The notes: generated by a model not told the origin, from the sequence alone. Counted from the first letter of the stretch, positions 42,801-52,034 are shown. The stretch is 64,000 nucleotides of DNA from Geitlerinema sp. BBD 1991-9 (GCA_001657325.1 LWRO01000002.1:160285-224284), one strand, 5' to 3'. Translations and numbers: made by a program.

Positions 42801-43805
42801 CTAACGCAACACCAACGGTGGATATTTATCCGTTTCGCCCATCAAAAACTTCGCCAACAGTCGCGCCTGAATTTCAAACGCCTTTCGATACGTACACTTG
42901 CGCCCCATGACGGGATGCTTAAACTCCGATTGTTTCTTCTCTTCGTAAGCCCGCAAAAACACTTTCAATCCGTCCGAAGTCAACGAAACCGCCCCACTGA
43001 CAGGTTCTGTCTCGAAGTCTCCAGGAGTTAACAGGCGTTTGTTCGCCATCGCCAACGCCACCGCATCCACAACCAACGGACGAAATTCCTCCATGACATC
43101 CAACGCCAGGGACGGCCGACCGTATTGTTCGGTGTGAAGATAACCTAAGTAGGGATCGAATCCGACGATGTTCAACGCACTTTGAATGTCGTGGCGCAAA
43201 AGGGCGTAACCGAGGCTGAGTAGGGAATTGATGGGGTCGAGAGGCGGACGGCGATTGCGATGGGTAAAGCGAAAATCGTTACCGCGCACCAATTGACCGA
43301 AACAGCCGAAATACGTGGCACTTCCCGCCCCTTCATAGCCTCGCAATCGATCGATCTCTCGAACTTTTGGTAATGCAGCGATCGATCGATTGAGTTGTTC
43401 GATCGATTCCGTTAAAGTCAAATCGTCGTTTTCTCGTTGTTTGCGTTGCAACAAGCTGCGGTAATTTTTCAACTTTCCGCGAACGAATCCCCGAACAGCA
43501 TCGATCGATGTTTGGGTTTCTCCCGCCGCCCCCCACTGGGCCCGACGGACGAAAATATTGCGCGTGACTTCGGGTTCTAAGCGGCCTCGATAGCGTCCGT
43601 AGCGAGTGATGAAACTCAGGGGAATGTTGCGTTCTAGCAATTCCTCGACCACCGCCGGAGACACCGTCGCCCGTCCGAAGATTACCACGCCGTCAATTTT
43701 AATCAACGGTACATCCAGCAATCGATCGCGCTGGTACTTCACACTCAACCGTTCGTCTACTTTACCCAAAAACGCATCTTCTTGGGTGACATACACCGTT
43801 CCCAC
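42801..43805 (-). CDS. cas1: Cas1 integrase (type I-D)
   Basis: 334 residues. Catalytic Glu158 in LRGYEGAGSATYF, His224 in GYLHTEQYGRPSLALD and the acidic residue in VMEEFRP are all present. N-terminal beta domain begins MGTVYVTQEDAFLG. Start is GTG at 43805 with AAGGAG about 8 nt upstream. Forms the adaptation complex with Cas2, assisted by Cas4. Confidence 0.97.
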   Translation of the reverse strand: MGTVYVTQEDAFLGKVDERLSVKYQRDRLLDVPLIKIDGVVIFGRATVSPAVVEELLERNIPLSFITRYGRYRGRLEPEVTRNIFVRRAQWGAAGETQTSIDAVRGFVRGKLKNYRSLLQRKQRENDDLTLTESIEQLNRSIAALPKVREIDRLRGYEGAGSATYFGCFGQLVRGNDFRFTHRNRRPPLDPINSLLSLGYALLRHDIQSALNIVGFDPYLGYLHTEQYGRPSLALDVMEEFRPLVVDAVALAMANKRLLTPGDFETEPVSGAVSLTSDGLKVFLRAYEEKKQSEFKHPVMGRKCTYRKAFEIQARLLAKFLMGETDKYPPLVLR

Positions 43806-43950
43806 GATCGTTTCTCCTTATATATATTGTGACGATCGAATAATGAAATCGTGAGAGAGTCGGTGCGTGACGCGGTAACCCAACACGAACCGGATTTCAG
43901 CCAGATTTTCTGGCCGCGTCGCACACCCTACCTCATCTACTTTTCTCGTT

Positions 43951-44556
43951 TCATGCTTCTCGGTATCGCGCCACTTTCGCCACTGCTTGCGGTAAGCAAC
44001 CGTCGTACAAACTACAGCCGCGACAGCGTTTTTCGTAAACGGCTGGGGGCATTTCTCCGGTTTGCAACATCTGGCGAACGGCTTCGAGGATTTCGACGGT
44101 TTTCCGACGCAATGTTTCATCGAATAAGATTTCCTGTCGCTGGTGCGATTGCAATGAATAAACGTAACCCTTCGCGATCGAACTTCCCGTCATTTCTTCC
44201 AAACACAACCCCTGGGCGCACACCTGCAAAGCGTCGTTGTCCCAAGGATTGCGCCGCCCTCGCTTGTATTCCACTGGGTAAATTTCTCCCGCTTGCGACT
44301 CCACGAGATCGGCTTTTCCGACGAGTCCGTAACGTTCGGATTTCAACCAGATCGATCGAACTTGCCACGTTTCATCGCGAAATCCTTCACCGAGGGTATG
44401 GACTCGATCGTGTAATGTCGTCCCTTCGATGGTGTAGGCGTTATCAACAAATTCTCCCGCACAAAACATCCGCCAGCAACGGTGAGGACAATAGGCGAAA
44501 TGATTCAGCGAGGCGATCGCAACTTCAGTCAAAGTGTCAACTAGAGGTTCAGTCAT
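43951..44556 (-). CDS. cas4: Cas4 exonuclease
   Basis: 201 residues. RecB-like nuclease core: GTTLHDRVHT, VGKADLVES and YPVEYKRGRR (D-ExK). Iron-sulfur cysteines: one in FAYCPHRCW near the N-terminus and a C-terminal CRGCSLYDGC. Cas4 trims prespacers and helps choose PAM-containing ones, which bears on the PAM-end sharing of spacer pairs. It is followed by a 145-bp gap to cas1. Confidence 0.95.
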   Translation of the reverse strand: MTEPLVDTLTEVAIASLNHFAYCPHRCWRMFCAGEFVDNAYTIEGTTLHDRVHTLGEGFRDETWQVRSIWLKSERYGLVGKADLVESQAGEIYPVEYKRGRRNPWDNDALQVCAQGLCLEEMTGSSIAKGYVYSLQSHQRQEILFDETLRRKTVEILEAVRQMLQTGEMPPAVYEKRCRGCSLYDGCLPQAVAKVARYREA

Positions 44557-44581
44557 AATTTATCACCATCTCTTTAAAAAT

Positions 44582-45439
44582 TTATCGGGCATTTTTCCGT
44601 GCTACCCCCATTCCCATCGTAGTTTTTCGTCCGATTCCCGAATACACAGCGTAGTCCGCGAGAGCATTCAACGTTTGAATCGTTGCAGGCGAAACATCTC
44701 CTAAAATGCGATAGTCGATCGTTCCCACAGCACCGATAAACTTGCCAGATTTTCCCTTTTTCCGAAAATCAAAATCGACGATTTCTGTGTGTACGTTGAA
44801 ATAGCAGGGAAATACCGATTCAGTCGAAAATTCAGGTAGTTCGATGTCGCTATATTTGTTCCAAGAGTTCAGTAAACTTTTAAACACGGAGTCTTGGGTG
44901 GGTAAAGCCGTATCGTATTTTTGCTGTCGAAATGCTACAGGGGTGGCTAACTGAAATGAAATCCGACGGTTGCTATCCGATGCATTTTCGTAAAGTTCGG
45001 CGTAAGATGCAGCATTTGCCCAAGGTTGCGTCGATTGTGGCGTTCCGAGGATGCTGGTGATATGTAAATTTGCCGCACCTAAGTGCCAAGGTTGTCCTGA
45101 ATTCAAATTCAGCCAAAGGTGAGAAAGTTTTCCGAAAAGACTATCGTCGAGAAGAGAAACGCGCCACCAGCAAGAAGTTTCGGGTTGGATGGGATAGCGA
45201 TGTTGAAATTGCAGGATAGACGGAACGGGGGAACGTCGATCGCGGTGAGAATGGCGGACGGCTTGTAGCGGTGAGAGGGTGAATGCTTTGTCGGTTTTGG
45301 CTTCGTGAAGATGACTCGCTAGTTGGGGATCTACGGCGTTGACAGCAGTAAGAAAGAGGGCGTGAAGATGTCTTCCAGTTGCGTATTCGGGATAGATTGG
45401 GGTTTCGGGGACGAAGTTGAAAACAAGACTGTGAGGCAT
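44582..45439 (-). CDS. cas6: Cas6 crRNA endonuclease
   Basis: 285 residues. RAMP fold with the C-terminal glycine-rich loop YSGIGRKTTMGMGVAR and a preceding GTVGTIDYRILGD strand. Expected to cut in the repeat 8 nt before the spacer. Its start lies 3 bp after the cas5 stop, indicating tight coupling. Confidence 0.93.
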   Translation of the reverse strand: MPHSLVFNFVPETPIYPEYATGRHLHALFLTAVNAVDPQLASHLHEAKTDKAFTLSPLQAVRHSHRDRRSPVPSILQFQHRYPIQPETSCWWRVSLLDDSLFGKLSHLWLNLNSGQPWHLGAANLHITSILGTPQSTQPWANAASYAELYENASDSNRRISFQLATPVAFRQQKYDTALPTQDSVFKSLLNSWNKYSDIELPEFSTESVFPCYFNVHTEIVDFDFRKKGKSGKFIGAVGTIDYRILGDVSPATIQTLNALADYAVYSGIGRKTTMGMGVARKNAR

Positions 45440-45442
45440 TTT

Positions 45443-46153
45443 TTAGTTGAATCGATAGGTCATGTTAGCGGGAAGAAGAATCGTTTCTTTTTCGAGTTTA
45501 ATTTCGTAAACATCACCTTCAATTTTGACGTTACGAATTAAGCTCACTGGTGGCATATTGATGGTGTCAAAACTCATCACGCGATGACTAAACATCACGT
45601 CGAGGGGATTGAGGGGATAAGAAATCATAGCGTTTCGATTTTCTCGGAGTGTGGGTTTTGGGAGAGGTATAGCTTGAAACAAGGCTTTGCTCATCCATTT
45701 TCCGAGACGAATCCATGGAGAAAACTGCAATTCAGATTTAGAAATCACGAAACACTCAAATTCACTTTCAGGTGCGATTTCTTTCGCGCGTCCGAAGCTG
45801 GGAATATTTTTTTGAGTTTTTTGCATTTCTACGTGGTAGCGATTGTCAGCATATTTCCACGTATTCAGAACAGCGGTATGGTTTATCGATCGAGCGGGAG
45901 TCACGTAAATTCCTCGATCGTTGAGTTTGCTCAAATGTGCCTCGTACTGAGGTACTTGATGGCGGCAAAAATAGCGATATTCGTCGTCTGTTTCGACACG
46001 AGTTCCGTATCGATCGCTATCGACTAATCTCAAAGCATAACACAAAGCGTAATTATGCAAGATCGATTCGGTTTCGTACAGTCGTCCGATTTCCCGCGTT
46101 GCAAAATACAAGCTGTCGTGAAGTTCGATGTGACAGCGATAAATGTGAGTCAC
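45443..46153 (-). CDS. csc1: Cas5d-type Csc1
   Basis: 236 residues. N-terminus MTHIYRCHIELHDSLYFATR and the order between csc2 and cas6 identify the type I-D Cas5 (Csc1), which caps the crRNA 5' handle and helps recognise the PAM. C-terminal strands include GDVYEIKLEKETILLP. Confidence 0.92.
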   Translation of the reverse strand: MTHIYRCHIELHDSLYFATREIGRLYETESILHNYALCYALRLVDSDRYGTRVETDDEYRYFCRHQVPQYEAHLSKLNDRGIYVTPARSINHTAVLNTWKYADNRYHVEMQKTQKNIPSFGRAKEIAPESEFECFVISKSELQFSPWIRLGKWMSKALFQAIPLPKPTLRENRNAMISYPLNPLDVMFSHRVMSFDTINMPPVSLIRNVKIEGDVYEIKLEKETILLPANMTYRFN

Positions 46154-46252
46154 GATTTACATCCCCAAGTCATTAGGTGAAGTTCTTCCTTCTAGGTGAG
46201 TGCGTTCGGCGAAAACGAATTTCACCGTAACGCACTATTTTTTAAGGAAATT

Positions 46253-47254
46253 CTAATTTCCTGGTTGCTTTTTGCTCTTGATATGCGCTTTTTCGTAAGC
46301 CTTCGCTTCTGCATCAGCTTGCGACAAAATAGACCGAATTCCGTCTTCTTGGGAGGTTAGCGACTTCACTTCAGTCAACAACGATCGAAAGTCTTCACCG
46401 ATAAAATCGGTATGAACGATAAACTCTTCTGGCATCAAGTTTTGAATCGCTTCTGTTGCCTTTTCGAGAACTAGATCTTCATCGAGAGGATCGATCGAAT
46501 CGAGAACATCTTGAGGTAGTCGATCGAAAATTGCTTGAGTCCAACGTAAATTGCTGACAATTTCGCCATCTGCGAAAATCACGCCTAACAACTCATTGCG
46601 AACCCGTCCCGTTCGGGTGGTTTGTGCGCCGTAATGTCGCGTCCGCAGGATGTTGTTAAAAACATACAAGAAACTGGCTTCCGTGGGGTCGCGCAAGGTG
46701 ACAATACTGGGGAAAAACACTTGAGGACGGATGTGATCTTGTTGGTTAATCCGACTCGTTACTTCACCAGGTTTAGAATCGGCTTCTCCTTTGGAAGCCA
46801 TCGTGCCGCTTTCGTAGGGGGCATTAAGTGTAAAACTTTCGTGGGATTCGTCAAACGGCGTAATTGAAAAAGCTGTATCGACGACCACTTTCGACTTTTC
46901 CGAACCCGAGTCGCCAATGGCAAATCCATAAATAATACAGTCGGGATTGTCCATGCCAAACTTAACGTTGTACTCGCACTCTTCTGGGGTCATCAATTCG
47001 TATTTCCGCAACAGTTCCCGTCCGACTAAACGCTCTGGAGTCGATTGTTTGCGTTTGAACATTGCCAGTCGGCTAATGGTTTGGCTGTTTTCAATTCCGG
47101 CACGAACGCGAGCTTTATTGAGTTCGCCGTCGGTTTGAAATAGGGGGTAAGATTCAGTGATGCGAATCGTTAGAAAGTGGGCATATTTTCCCATAGGTTT
47201 ATAGGGAATTTCACTGTGGAAGAATTTGGAGTCGAGCGTTTTGAGAAGTGTCAT
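46253..47254 (-). CDS. csc2: Cas7-type Csc2 backbone
   Basis: 333 residues. Typical Csc2: a MGKYAHFLTIRITESYPLFQ strand, ELMTPEECEYNVKFGMDNPD, and the insertion RTRHYGAQTTRTGRVRNELLG. Several copies bind along the crRNA spacer to form the Cascade backbone. Lies 105 bp after cas10d. Confidence 0.95.
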   Translation of the reverse strand: MTLLKTLDSKFFHSEIPYKPMGKYAHFLTIRITESYPLFQTDGELNKARVRAGIENSQTISRLAMFKRKQSTPERLVGRELLRKYELMTPEECEYNVKFGMDNPDCIIYGFAIGDSGSEKSKVVVDTAFSITPFDESHESFTLNAPYESGTMASKGEADSKPGEVTSRINQQDHIRPQVFFPSIVTLRDPTEASFLYVFNNILRTRHYGAQTTRTGRVRNELLGVIFADGEIVSNLRWTQAIFDRLPQDVLDSIDPLDEDLVLEKATEAIQNLMPEEFIVHTDFIGEDFRSLLTEVKSLTSQEDGIRSILSQADAEAKAYEKAHIKSKKQPGN

Positions 47255-47359
47255 GAGTTGGGTTTCCTTTGTGTCTTTGAGGTTTTACAATGCAAAATGC
47301 TAGGCTGGAAAAATAGCATGAAATCCAATCTACGAAAAGCTTTTGGGTTTCAAAAAATA

Positions 47360-47836
47360 TTATTCTTCCTCATTTTTTGCTTCTGAAGACTGTTTTTGAG
47401 CCTTGTAGATTTCGTTTTCCTTGTCTTGTTCGAGGCGATAGAGGAATTCACAGGTATCTCGCAGGAGATTGATTTGTTTTCCTGCCAGACGCGCTCGATC
47501 GCCTTTAAAGGCTTTCTCAAAAACTTCTTCAACGAAGTAACGAGAAAAGTCTAAAACCTTCTGACGTTCAGTTTCTCGGTCTTGAATTTTCCAGTGACCT
47601 TCAGCCGTTGATGCACGAACACGATCCATGAGTTTAAACACTTCTGCCGCAACAACAGCTACAAGCATTTCTCCTTGAAATACACTTGTTTCTGCTTTTA
47701 AAAGAGTTTCGGATGCAATGTCCAGCGGCTTGAGAACAGCGTTTGATTTGGCGTTGTAGCGTTTATTTGCTCGGTAAAATTCGCGATACAACTCAACGAG
47801 TTTTTTCGGATGGTTGAGAGGTGATTCTTTTCCCAC
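47360..47836 (-). CDS. cas11d: Candidate Cas11d small subunit from an internal start in cas10d
   Basis: In type I-D systems the small subunit Cas11d is known to be translated from within the 3' end of cas10d. Here an in-frame GTG at 47836 (codon 1008) is preceded by GGAG with 9-nt spacing and would give a 158-residue, strongly helical protein beginning MGKESPLNHPKKLVELYREF. The existence of Cas11d is family knowledge; this exact start is inferred. Confidence 0.5.
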   Translation of the reverse strand: MGKESPLNHPKKLVELYREFYRANKRYNAKSNAVLKPLDIASETLLKAETSVFQGEMLVAVVAAEVFKLMDRVRASTAEGHWKIQDRETERQKVLDFSRYFVEEVFEKAFKGDRARLAGKQINLLRDTCEFLYRLEQDKENEIYKAQKQSSEAKNEEE

Positions 47837-50800
47837 AATTAGTTTCTCCAAAGTCCGATCGACCTCAACATAGGGGTCAAAACAGGGGTACAAGTCATAG
47901 ACGTACAGTTGAATTCGTTTGGAACTCGGTGCGTCGGCTTCCCGCGCACGCGACCACTTGGCAAGATAGGAAAAGACATAAAGCGGACTGGTTTCTAAAT
48001 TGTTGGCAAGTTCGGCAAGTTTTCCCCAGTTGGCATCGTAGCCTTTTTTCCCCCGTTTAATATTGACATCGAGATGGATGGTGTAAGCAGCGGTGAGGGT
48101 ATTGAGAGGAGACAAATGGAAGAAGTTTTCGAGTTCTGAAGTTTCTCGATTTCGGACTAATTCCGACCAGCCTTCGAGAAGGTGGTTGAGTCGGAATCGA
48201 TCGCGTTTCAGCAAAAGTCGGAACGCCTGGGGTGCGCTGTCTAGAAAAACGGTTTCTTCAAATTCTGCACCGTCGCGAAACGGCGGAATTGGAGATTCAG
48301 AAACTACTGTTTTGACATCGAGGATATTGGGAAAAGCTAAAGCTAACCACGCTGGCATCACCCAAGATTCGGTATCGGTGGGGTCGCGTCCAGGGGGTAA
48401 GGCAATAAAGTAAAAGGTGAGGGGTTTATCAGGTGGATAAGACAGTTTGAAGGTTCGATCGATCTTCCGATTTTTATCGTCCTCTGGTAGTTGTGTTTTC
48501 TGTTGTAAGTCTTCGTCAATAATAAAGGTATCGACAGTTTGATAGCGTTCCAAACTCAAATTGGCTTTGAGTTGTTCGGGATTGACAAAGTGATTGCGAA
48601 CTTCGGCATTGAAGCGCGTTTGTGCGATGTTGGTGTAAGCACGAGCGATGAAATGGTTGGTTTCTGGTGTAAAATAATAAGTTGGGTAAAAATAGAGATA
48701 GCGGTATTTGCCATCTTCAAATCGTTTGCCAACGGTTTGCGTTTGATTCATCAAAATTTGTCGTAACATCATTTCCGTTCCCGCAATGCTAGAGATGTTG
48801 CGTTTGGCGTTAGATCCTCCCAACATTTGTTTGTTGGTGTACACTTGCGGCGTGAATAAAACTGCCGATTCCATCTGTTCGCTGACGCTGTAAGGGGAGT
48901 GAGACAGAGAACAGAGAAGTTGACGACCGCGACCGGGTTTTTTTGCGGTTTGGTAGTGGTCGAGTTCTTGCAGGAAAATATTAGCTCGATCATCGGTATT
49001 TTCGTCGCGAGTTTGACCGGGTAACGCCACGACTCGCCGCGTCCAGTCGCGCAAGTCGTCCCAACCGTCGGCGAGATCGTATTCAGCGACAATGGGAGCA
49101 GTTAACTGGAGAACAAAGCCGATAATTTGTTCGCCGATTTGATGGATATCTCCTGTTTCTATACTTTTTCCTGGGTTGGCTTCGAGATACTTCGCCGCGA
49201 GGAAATACCATTCATAGGGAACGCCGCCAGTATTTCCTTTGAGTTTGAGACTTTTGAGCGTTTCGTTGATTTGTTGGATTTCGCGGATTTTGGGAATATA
49301 TCGATCGAGTTGCCACGCTTTGGCAATTTCGACGATTAAATTAGGATCGGGAAGTTTGGCGATCGCTTCTTTAGCTTTTTTCCCTTTGTGGGTTTCTTTC
49401 AAATGTGCTTCAATTTTTGCACGTCGATCGCCCCAAATTTTACGAGTTGCAACATCGCCAAATTCAGCAATGCAATCGATCCGAATCTCGTCCTCAAAGT
49501 TAAAATCGTAGTCCGTAGAGAGAACACCTTTCGCTTGAAACTTTTTTAGGTTGTCACTGCGACTCTTAGCAACCGATTTTTTCTTGGGATTCAGAATGCG
49601 AAGAGTTGCATCGAGTGCGACTTGCATTAAACCGCGATCGTCGAAAAACTGACTGTAGTAATCGGCGTATTTCATCCCCTTTCCATCCCGTCCGAATCCG
49701 GTTTGTTTGCGGCGAAGTTCCCCGGAACAGAGGGTTTTAATGCTGGAAACCACGCGATCGGGTAAGTCGTCTAACGAAACTTGCGGTGCATTTTTGGGAG
49801 TCAGATAAATGACACCTGTAGGAAGATAAAGAAGAGGTGTATAGCCGAGTTCGCGATGTGCGTCCATCACGGCGTTATTGACGATGTTGGTGAGAACGCC
49901 TCGGTTTTCAGAGATGGCGTGATAGGTGAATTTGAGTTCGCCGTCGCTGAGTCGATCGATCACTGTGAAAAGTTTATATTTCTCGGCATCTTGGGGATGT
50001 TTAACAATGGAAGATAGCAGATCGGCTAGACAACCTAAGTCGGTGAGACAGTCAATAGTTCGACTGTTAAGCTTACAATTTAAACCTGTCTCTGAGAAAT
50101 TGAGATTTGTGTCAGTTTTCTCTTGGACGTTGTAGGCGATGTAAAGTAAATCGTCGCGGTAGGTTCGCCATTCCTGGGGATTGTCGGGAAACAGGAAGCG
50201 ATCGATTCCCAAGGCGGGAACGAGAACGTCAAAGATTTCGCGATGTTCGTCGAGGGAAAGTTTGCGAGTATCTCGATCGATATCTCGACTCATTTCTCGA
50301 TACACTTCGGGAATTCCAGGAATGCGATGGTAGTCGAATTTTTCAAAGTCGTGGAGAACAAATCCTGCGAGTCCGAATTTGCGGCTAGAGTCGTCGATGA
50401 CTCGGCGAACCGTGGTATTAAGGGTTTGCAACCTACGTTCGATCGCGTTAGCTGGAAATAGTCCGTTGAGAATATGGGTGTTTAGCGATTGATCGGCCGC
50501 ATTATCGCGATGAACGGCTTTACGTTCTCCTCTGGCGACTCGTCGATCGAGTTCTTCAAAAAACCATCCCCCTTTTGCGGTAATGCCGATGGCGTATTTG
50601 AGTAAGTTGGGTAAAACAAACTCGGCAAAGTCCGCCATTACAGAATCATCAGCATTTGTCTTTTGGATGGCTTCTCGTAAGAGTTTGAGCGTGAGAAGTT
50701 CGCTGGAGATTTCGATGGTTCGATCGCCTTCTTCCTCTGTCGAACCGATGTCTTCAGAACTCAGGGACTCGAAATCAAATTCTTCAAATTTTTCAAAATC

Positions 50801-50857
50801 GTTCATCGTTTCAAATAAGTTGAGTTGTTGGGAATTTTCAGAATGTTGAGGAGACAT
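47360..50857 (-). CDS. cas10d: Cas10d (Csc3) with HD nuclease domain
   Basis: 1165 residues, the type-defining large subunit of I-D. The HD nuclease lies in the N-terminal third: NTHILNG (His128), FVLHDFEKFD (His169-Asp170) and FTYHAISENR further on. This replaces the Cas3'' HD missing from the helicase. The middle contains a Cas10-like palm without an obvious GGDD. The C-terminal about 160 residues are helical and likely also made separately as Cas11d. Start ATG at 50857; the frame of a DUF1016 remnant runs into it. Confidence 0.97.
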   Translation of the reverse strand: MSPQHSENSQQLNLFETMNDFEKFEEFDFESLSSEDIGSTEEEGDRTIEISSELLTLKLLREAIQKTNADDSVMADFAEFVLPNLLKYAIGITAKGGWFFEELDRRVARGERKAVHRDNAADQSLNTHILNGLFPANAIERRLQTLNTTVRRVIDDSSRKFGLAGFVLHDFEKFDYHRIPGIPEVYREMSRDIDRDTRKLSLDEHREIFDVLVPALGIDRFLFPDNPQEWRTYRDDLLYIAYNVQEKTDTNLNFSETGLNCKLNSRTIDCLTDLGCLADLLSSIVKHPQDAEKYKLFTVIDRLSDGELKFTYHAISENRGVLTNIVNNAVMDAHRELGYTPLLYLPTGVIYLTPKNAPQVSLDDLPDRVVSSIKTLCSGELRRKQTGFGRDGKGMKYADYYSQFFDDRGLMQVALDATLRILNPKKKSVAKSRSDNLKKFQAKGVLSTDYDFNFEDEIRIDCIAEFGDVATRKIWGDRRAKIEAHLKETHKGKKAKEAIAKLPDPNLIVEIAKAWQLDRYIPKIREIQQINETLKSLKLKGNTGGVPYEWYFLAAKYLEANPGKSIETGDIHQIGEQIIGFVLQLTAPIVAEYDLADGWDDLRDWTRRVVALPGQTRDENTDDRANIFLQELDHYQTAKKPGRGRQLLCSLSHSPYSVSEQMESAVLFTPQVYTNKQMLGGSNAKRNISSIAGTEMMLRQILMNQTQTVGKRFEDGKYRYLYFYPTYYFTPETNHFIARAYTNIAQTRFNAEVRNHFVNPEQLKANLSLERYQTVDTFIIDEDLQQKTQLPEDDKNRKIDRTFKLSYPPDKPLTFYFIALPPGRDPTDTESWVMPAWLALAFPNILDVKTVVSESPIPPFRDGAEFEETVFLDSAPQAFRLLLKRDRFRLNHLLEGWSELVRNRETSELENFFHLSPLNTLTAAYTIHLDVNIKRGKKGYDANWGKLAELANNLETSPLYVFSYLAKWSRAREADAPSSKRIQLYVYDLYPCFDPYVEVDRTLEKLIVGKESPLNHPKKLVELYREFYRANKRYNAKSNAVLKPLDIASETLLKAETSVFQGEMLVAVVAAEVFKLMDRVRASTAEGHWKIQDRETERQKVLDFSRYFVEEVFEKAFKGDRARLAGKQINLLRDTCEFLYRLEQDKENEIYKAQKQSSEAKNEEE

Positions 50858-51023
50858 AAAACTTGCAATCTTGTTCTACTGAATCTTGCTGAATAACGAT
50901 ATTGTGCTTCCAACCAATTTCTCGCGCTAATGGTGCGAGTTTTTCATTTGAAGCGTAGCTTTCATAAAAAAGCTTCATTCTCCAAAGGTTTGCGGCGTAG
51001 AATTCACTAATCCTCGGAAACTC
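50838..51023 (-). pseudogene. DUF1016 (YhcG-like) N-terminal fragment
   Basis: Between the nucleotidyltransferase stop and cas10d the minus strand reads, without interruption, a peptide containing AANLWRMKLFYESYASNEKL and LAREIGWKHNIVI. These are hallmarks of the DUF1016 N-terminal domain of PD-(D/E)XK-type YhcG proteins. There is no start codon in place and the rest of the protein is gone. It ends 20 bp inside cas10d in another frame. A remnant of a lost defence or mobile gene. Confidence 0.65.
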
Positions 51024-51348
51024 AGACTGTAATTTTTTTACGCGTTGCTGAGCGAGCGATATAGTGCGCGATTAAATCGGAACATCGATCGATCTCCACC
51101 AAGTCGAGATTATCGCTGGAGATATTGAAACAGTCGGCGATGATTCCAACATCTCGAAACCAGCCAAACCCTTCGATAGTTTTTTTGCGAAGTTCTTCGT
51201 CGTAAAGTGCCGCGAAATCCCAGTCACTTTTGGTGTGGGTGTCTCCCCTGGATTGGGAACCGAAGAGAACCAGCATTTTGAGATAGGGGATTTCTTGAAG
51301 AAGGCGATCGACGTTCGATCGAAGTTGCGTCAGTTGAGAAATTGCCAT
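51022..51348 (-). CDS. MNT-type nucleotidyltransferase
   Basis: 108 residues from the ATG at 51348. It carries the nucleotidyltransferase signature LVLFGSQSRGDTHTKSDWDF (GS...RG...SDxD), as in MNT antitoxins of HEPN/MNT pairs. Known MNT antitoxins can adenylylate their HEPN toxin; no HEPN gene is visible here. The open frame upstream of 51348 looks non-coding. It lies inside the cas operon between cas3' and cas10d. Confidence 0.8.
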   Translation of the reverse strand: MAISQLTQLRSNVDRLLQEIPYLKMLVLFGSQSRGDTHTKSDWDFAALYDEELRKKTIEGFGWFRDVGIIADCFNISSDNLDLVEIDRCSDLIAHYIARSATRKKITV

Positions 51349-51565
51349 TTTACGAAATCTCTGTTTTGAAGGAACTTGGGGAAGAGGAAAGAAGTATGCA
51401 GTTCGTACTAAAACTCTTGAAGCTTTCTTTATGGTGACTGAACCAGCCATGACGGGGGTTCGAGACTACCTACGCCTGAACTTAGTACTGAAAGCTGTTC
51501 GTTTTCTTTCCTCTTCCTGTGGTAAGGAGAGGTTGAGTACCCCTCCCACTTAGATATCGGATTGG

Positions 51566-51769
51566 TTATGCTGCTTTCATAGCAGCCAAACGATATTCAA
51601 AGTGATTGTGAGCAACACGCCGTTTTTCAATCAGATAGCCTTTCTGACGAGCTTCAAAGACAGTGTGACCAAAGCGAAAGCTAACTTGTGACGCTAGTTC
51701 ATCAGCAGAGTGCCACTTTCCATCCTTCAGGAGTGCTAGTAGACGTTGCAGGTTGGTTTTACGGTTCAT
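51566..51769 (-). CDS. Small winged-helix DNA-binding protein
   Basis: 67 residues from the ATG at 51769, which has GGAG 7 nt upstream. The sequence LLALLKDGKWHSADELASQV followed by FRFGHTVFEARQKGYLIEKR reads as a winged helix-turn-helix. Probable regulator of the adjacent genes or an accessory of the island. It follows cas3' by about 0.27 kb. Confidence 0.75.
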   Translation of the reverse strand: MNRKTNLQRLLALLKDGKWHSADELASQVSFRFGHTVFEARQKGYLIEKRRVAHNHFEYRLAAMKAA

Positions 51770-51940
51770 TTTCATGCTCCATGTGAGGTTGACAATTCCA
51801 GTGTGTGGAATGCGATAGCTCCTGTCAATTATTTTAAGCATAATGTTCACGACTTATTCAACGCTATTAATGAGTCCTGACGTATTCGACAGCTATAACC
51901 ATCGTGCTGTACACTGTTTCTGGAAAGTGAGCAGCTGAAT

Positions 51941-52031
51941 AAATCCCTTCTAGGGATTGAAACGAATAAGTCTGAACTTATTGCTGTTGGCTTTTCTCCG
52001 TACATTTCACCGAAATCCCTTTTAGGGATTG
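51941..52031 (+). repeat. Two decayed copies of the main CRISPR repeat, opposite orientation
   Basis: 51941-51963 equals the last 23 nt of the crRNA-sense repeat (AAATCCCTTCTAGGGATTGAAAC split at its hairpin) on the plus strand. 52013-52031 repeats 19 nt of it with one change (TTCT to TTTT). The two are 72 nt apart, exactly one repeat-spacer period. The 5' halves are lost. The second ends 4 bp before the cas3' stop codon. Confidence 0.75.
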
Positions 52032-52034
52032 CTA

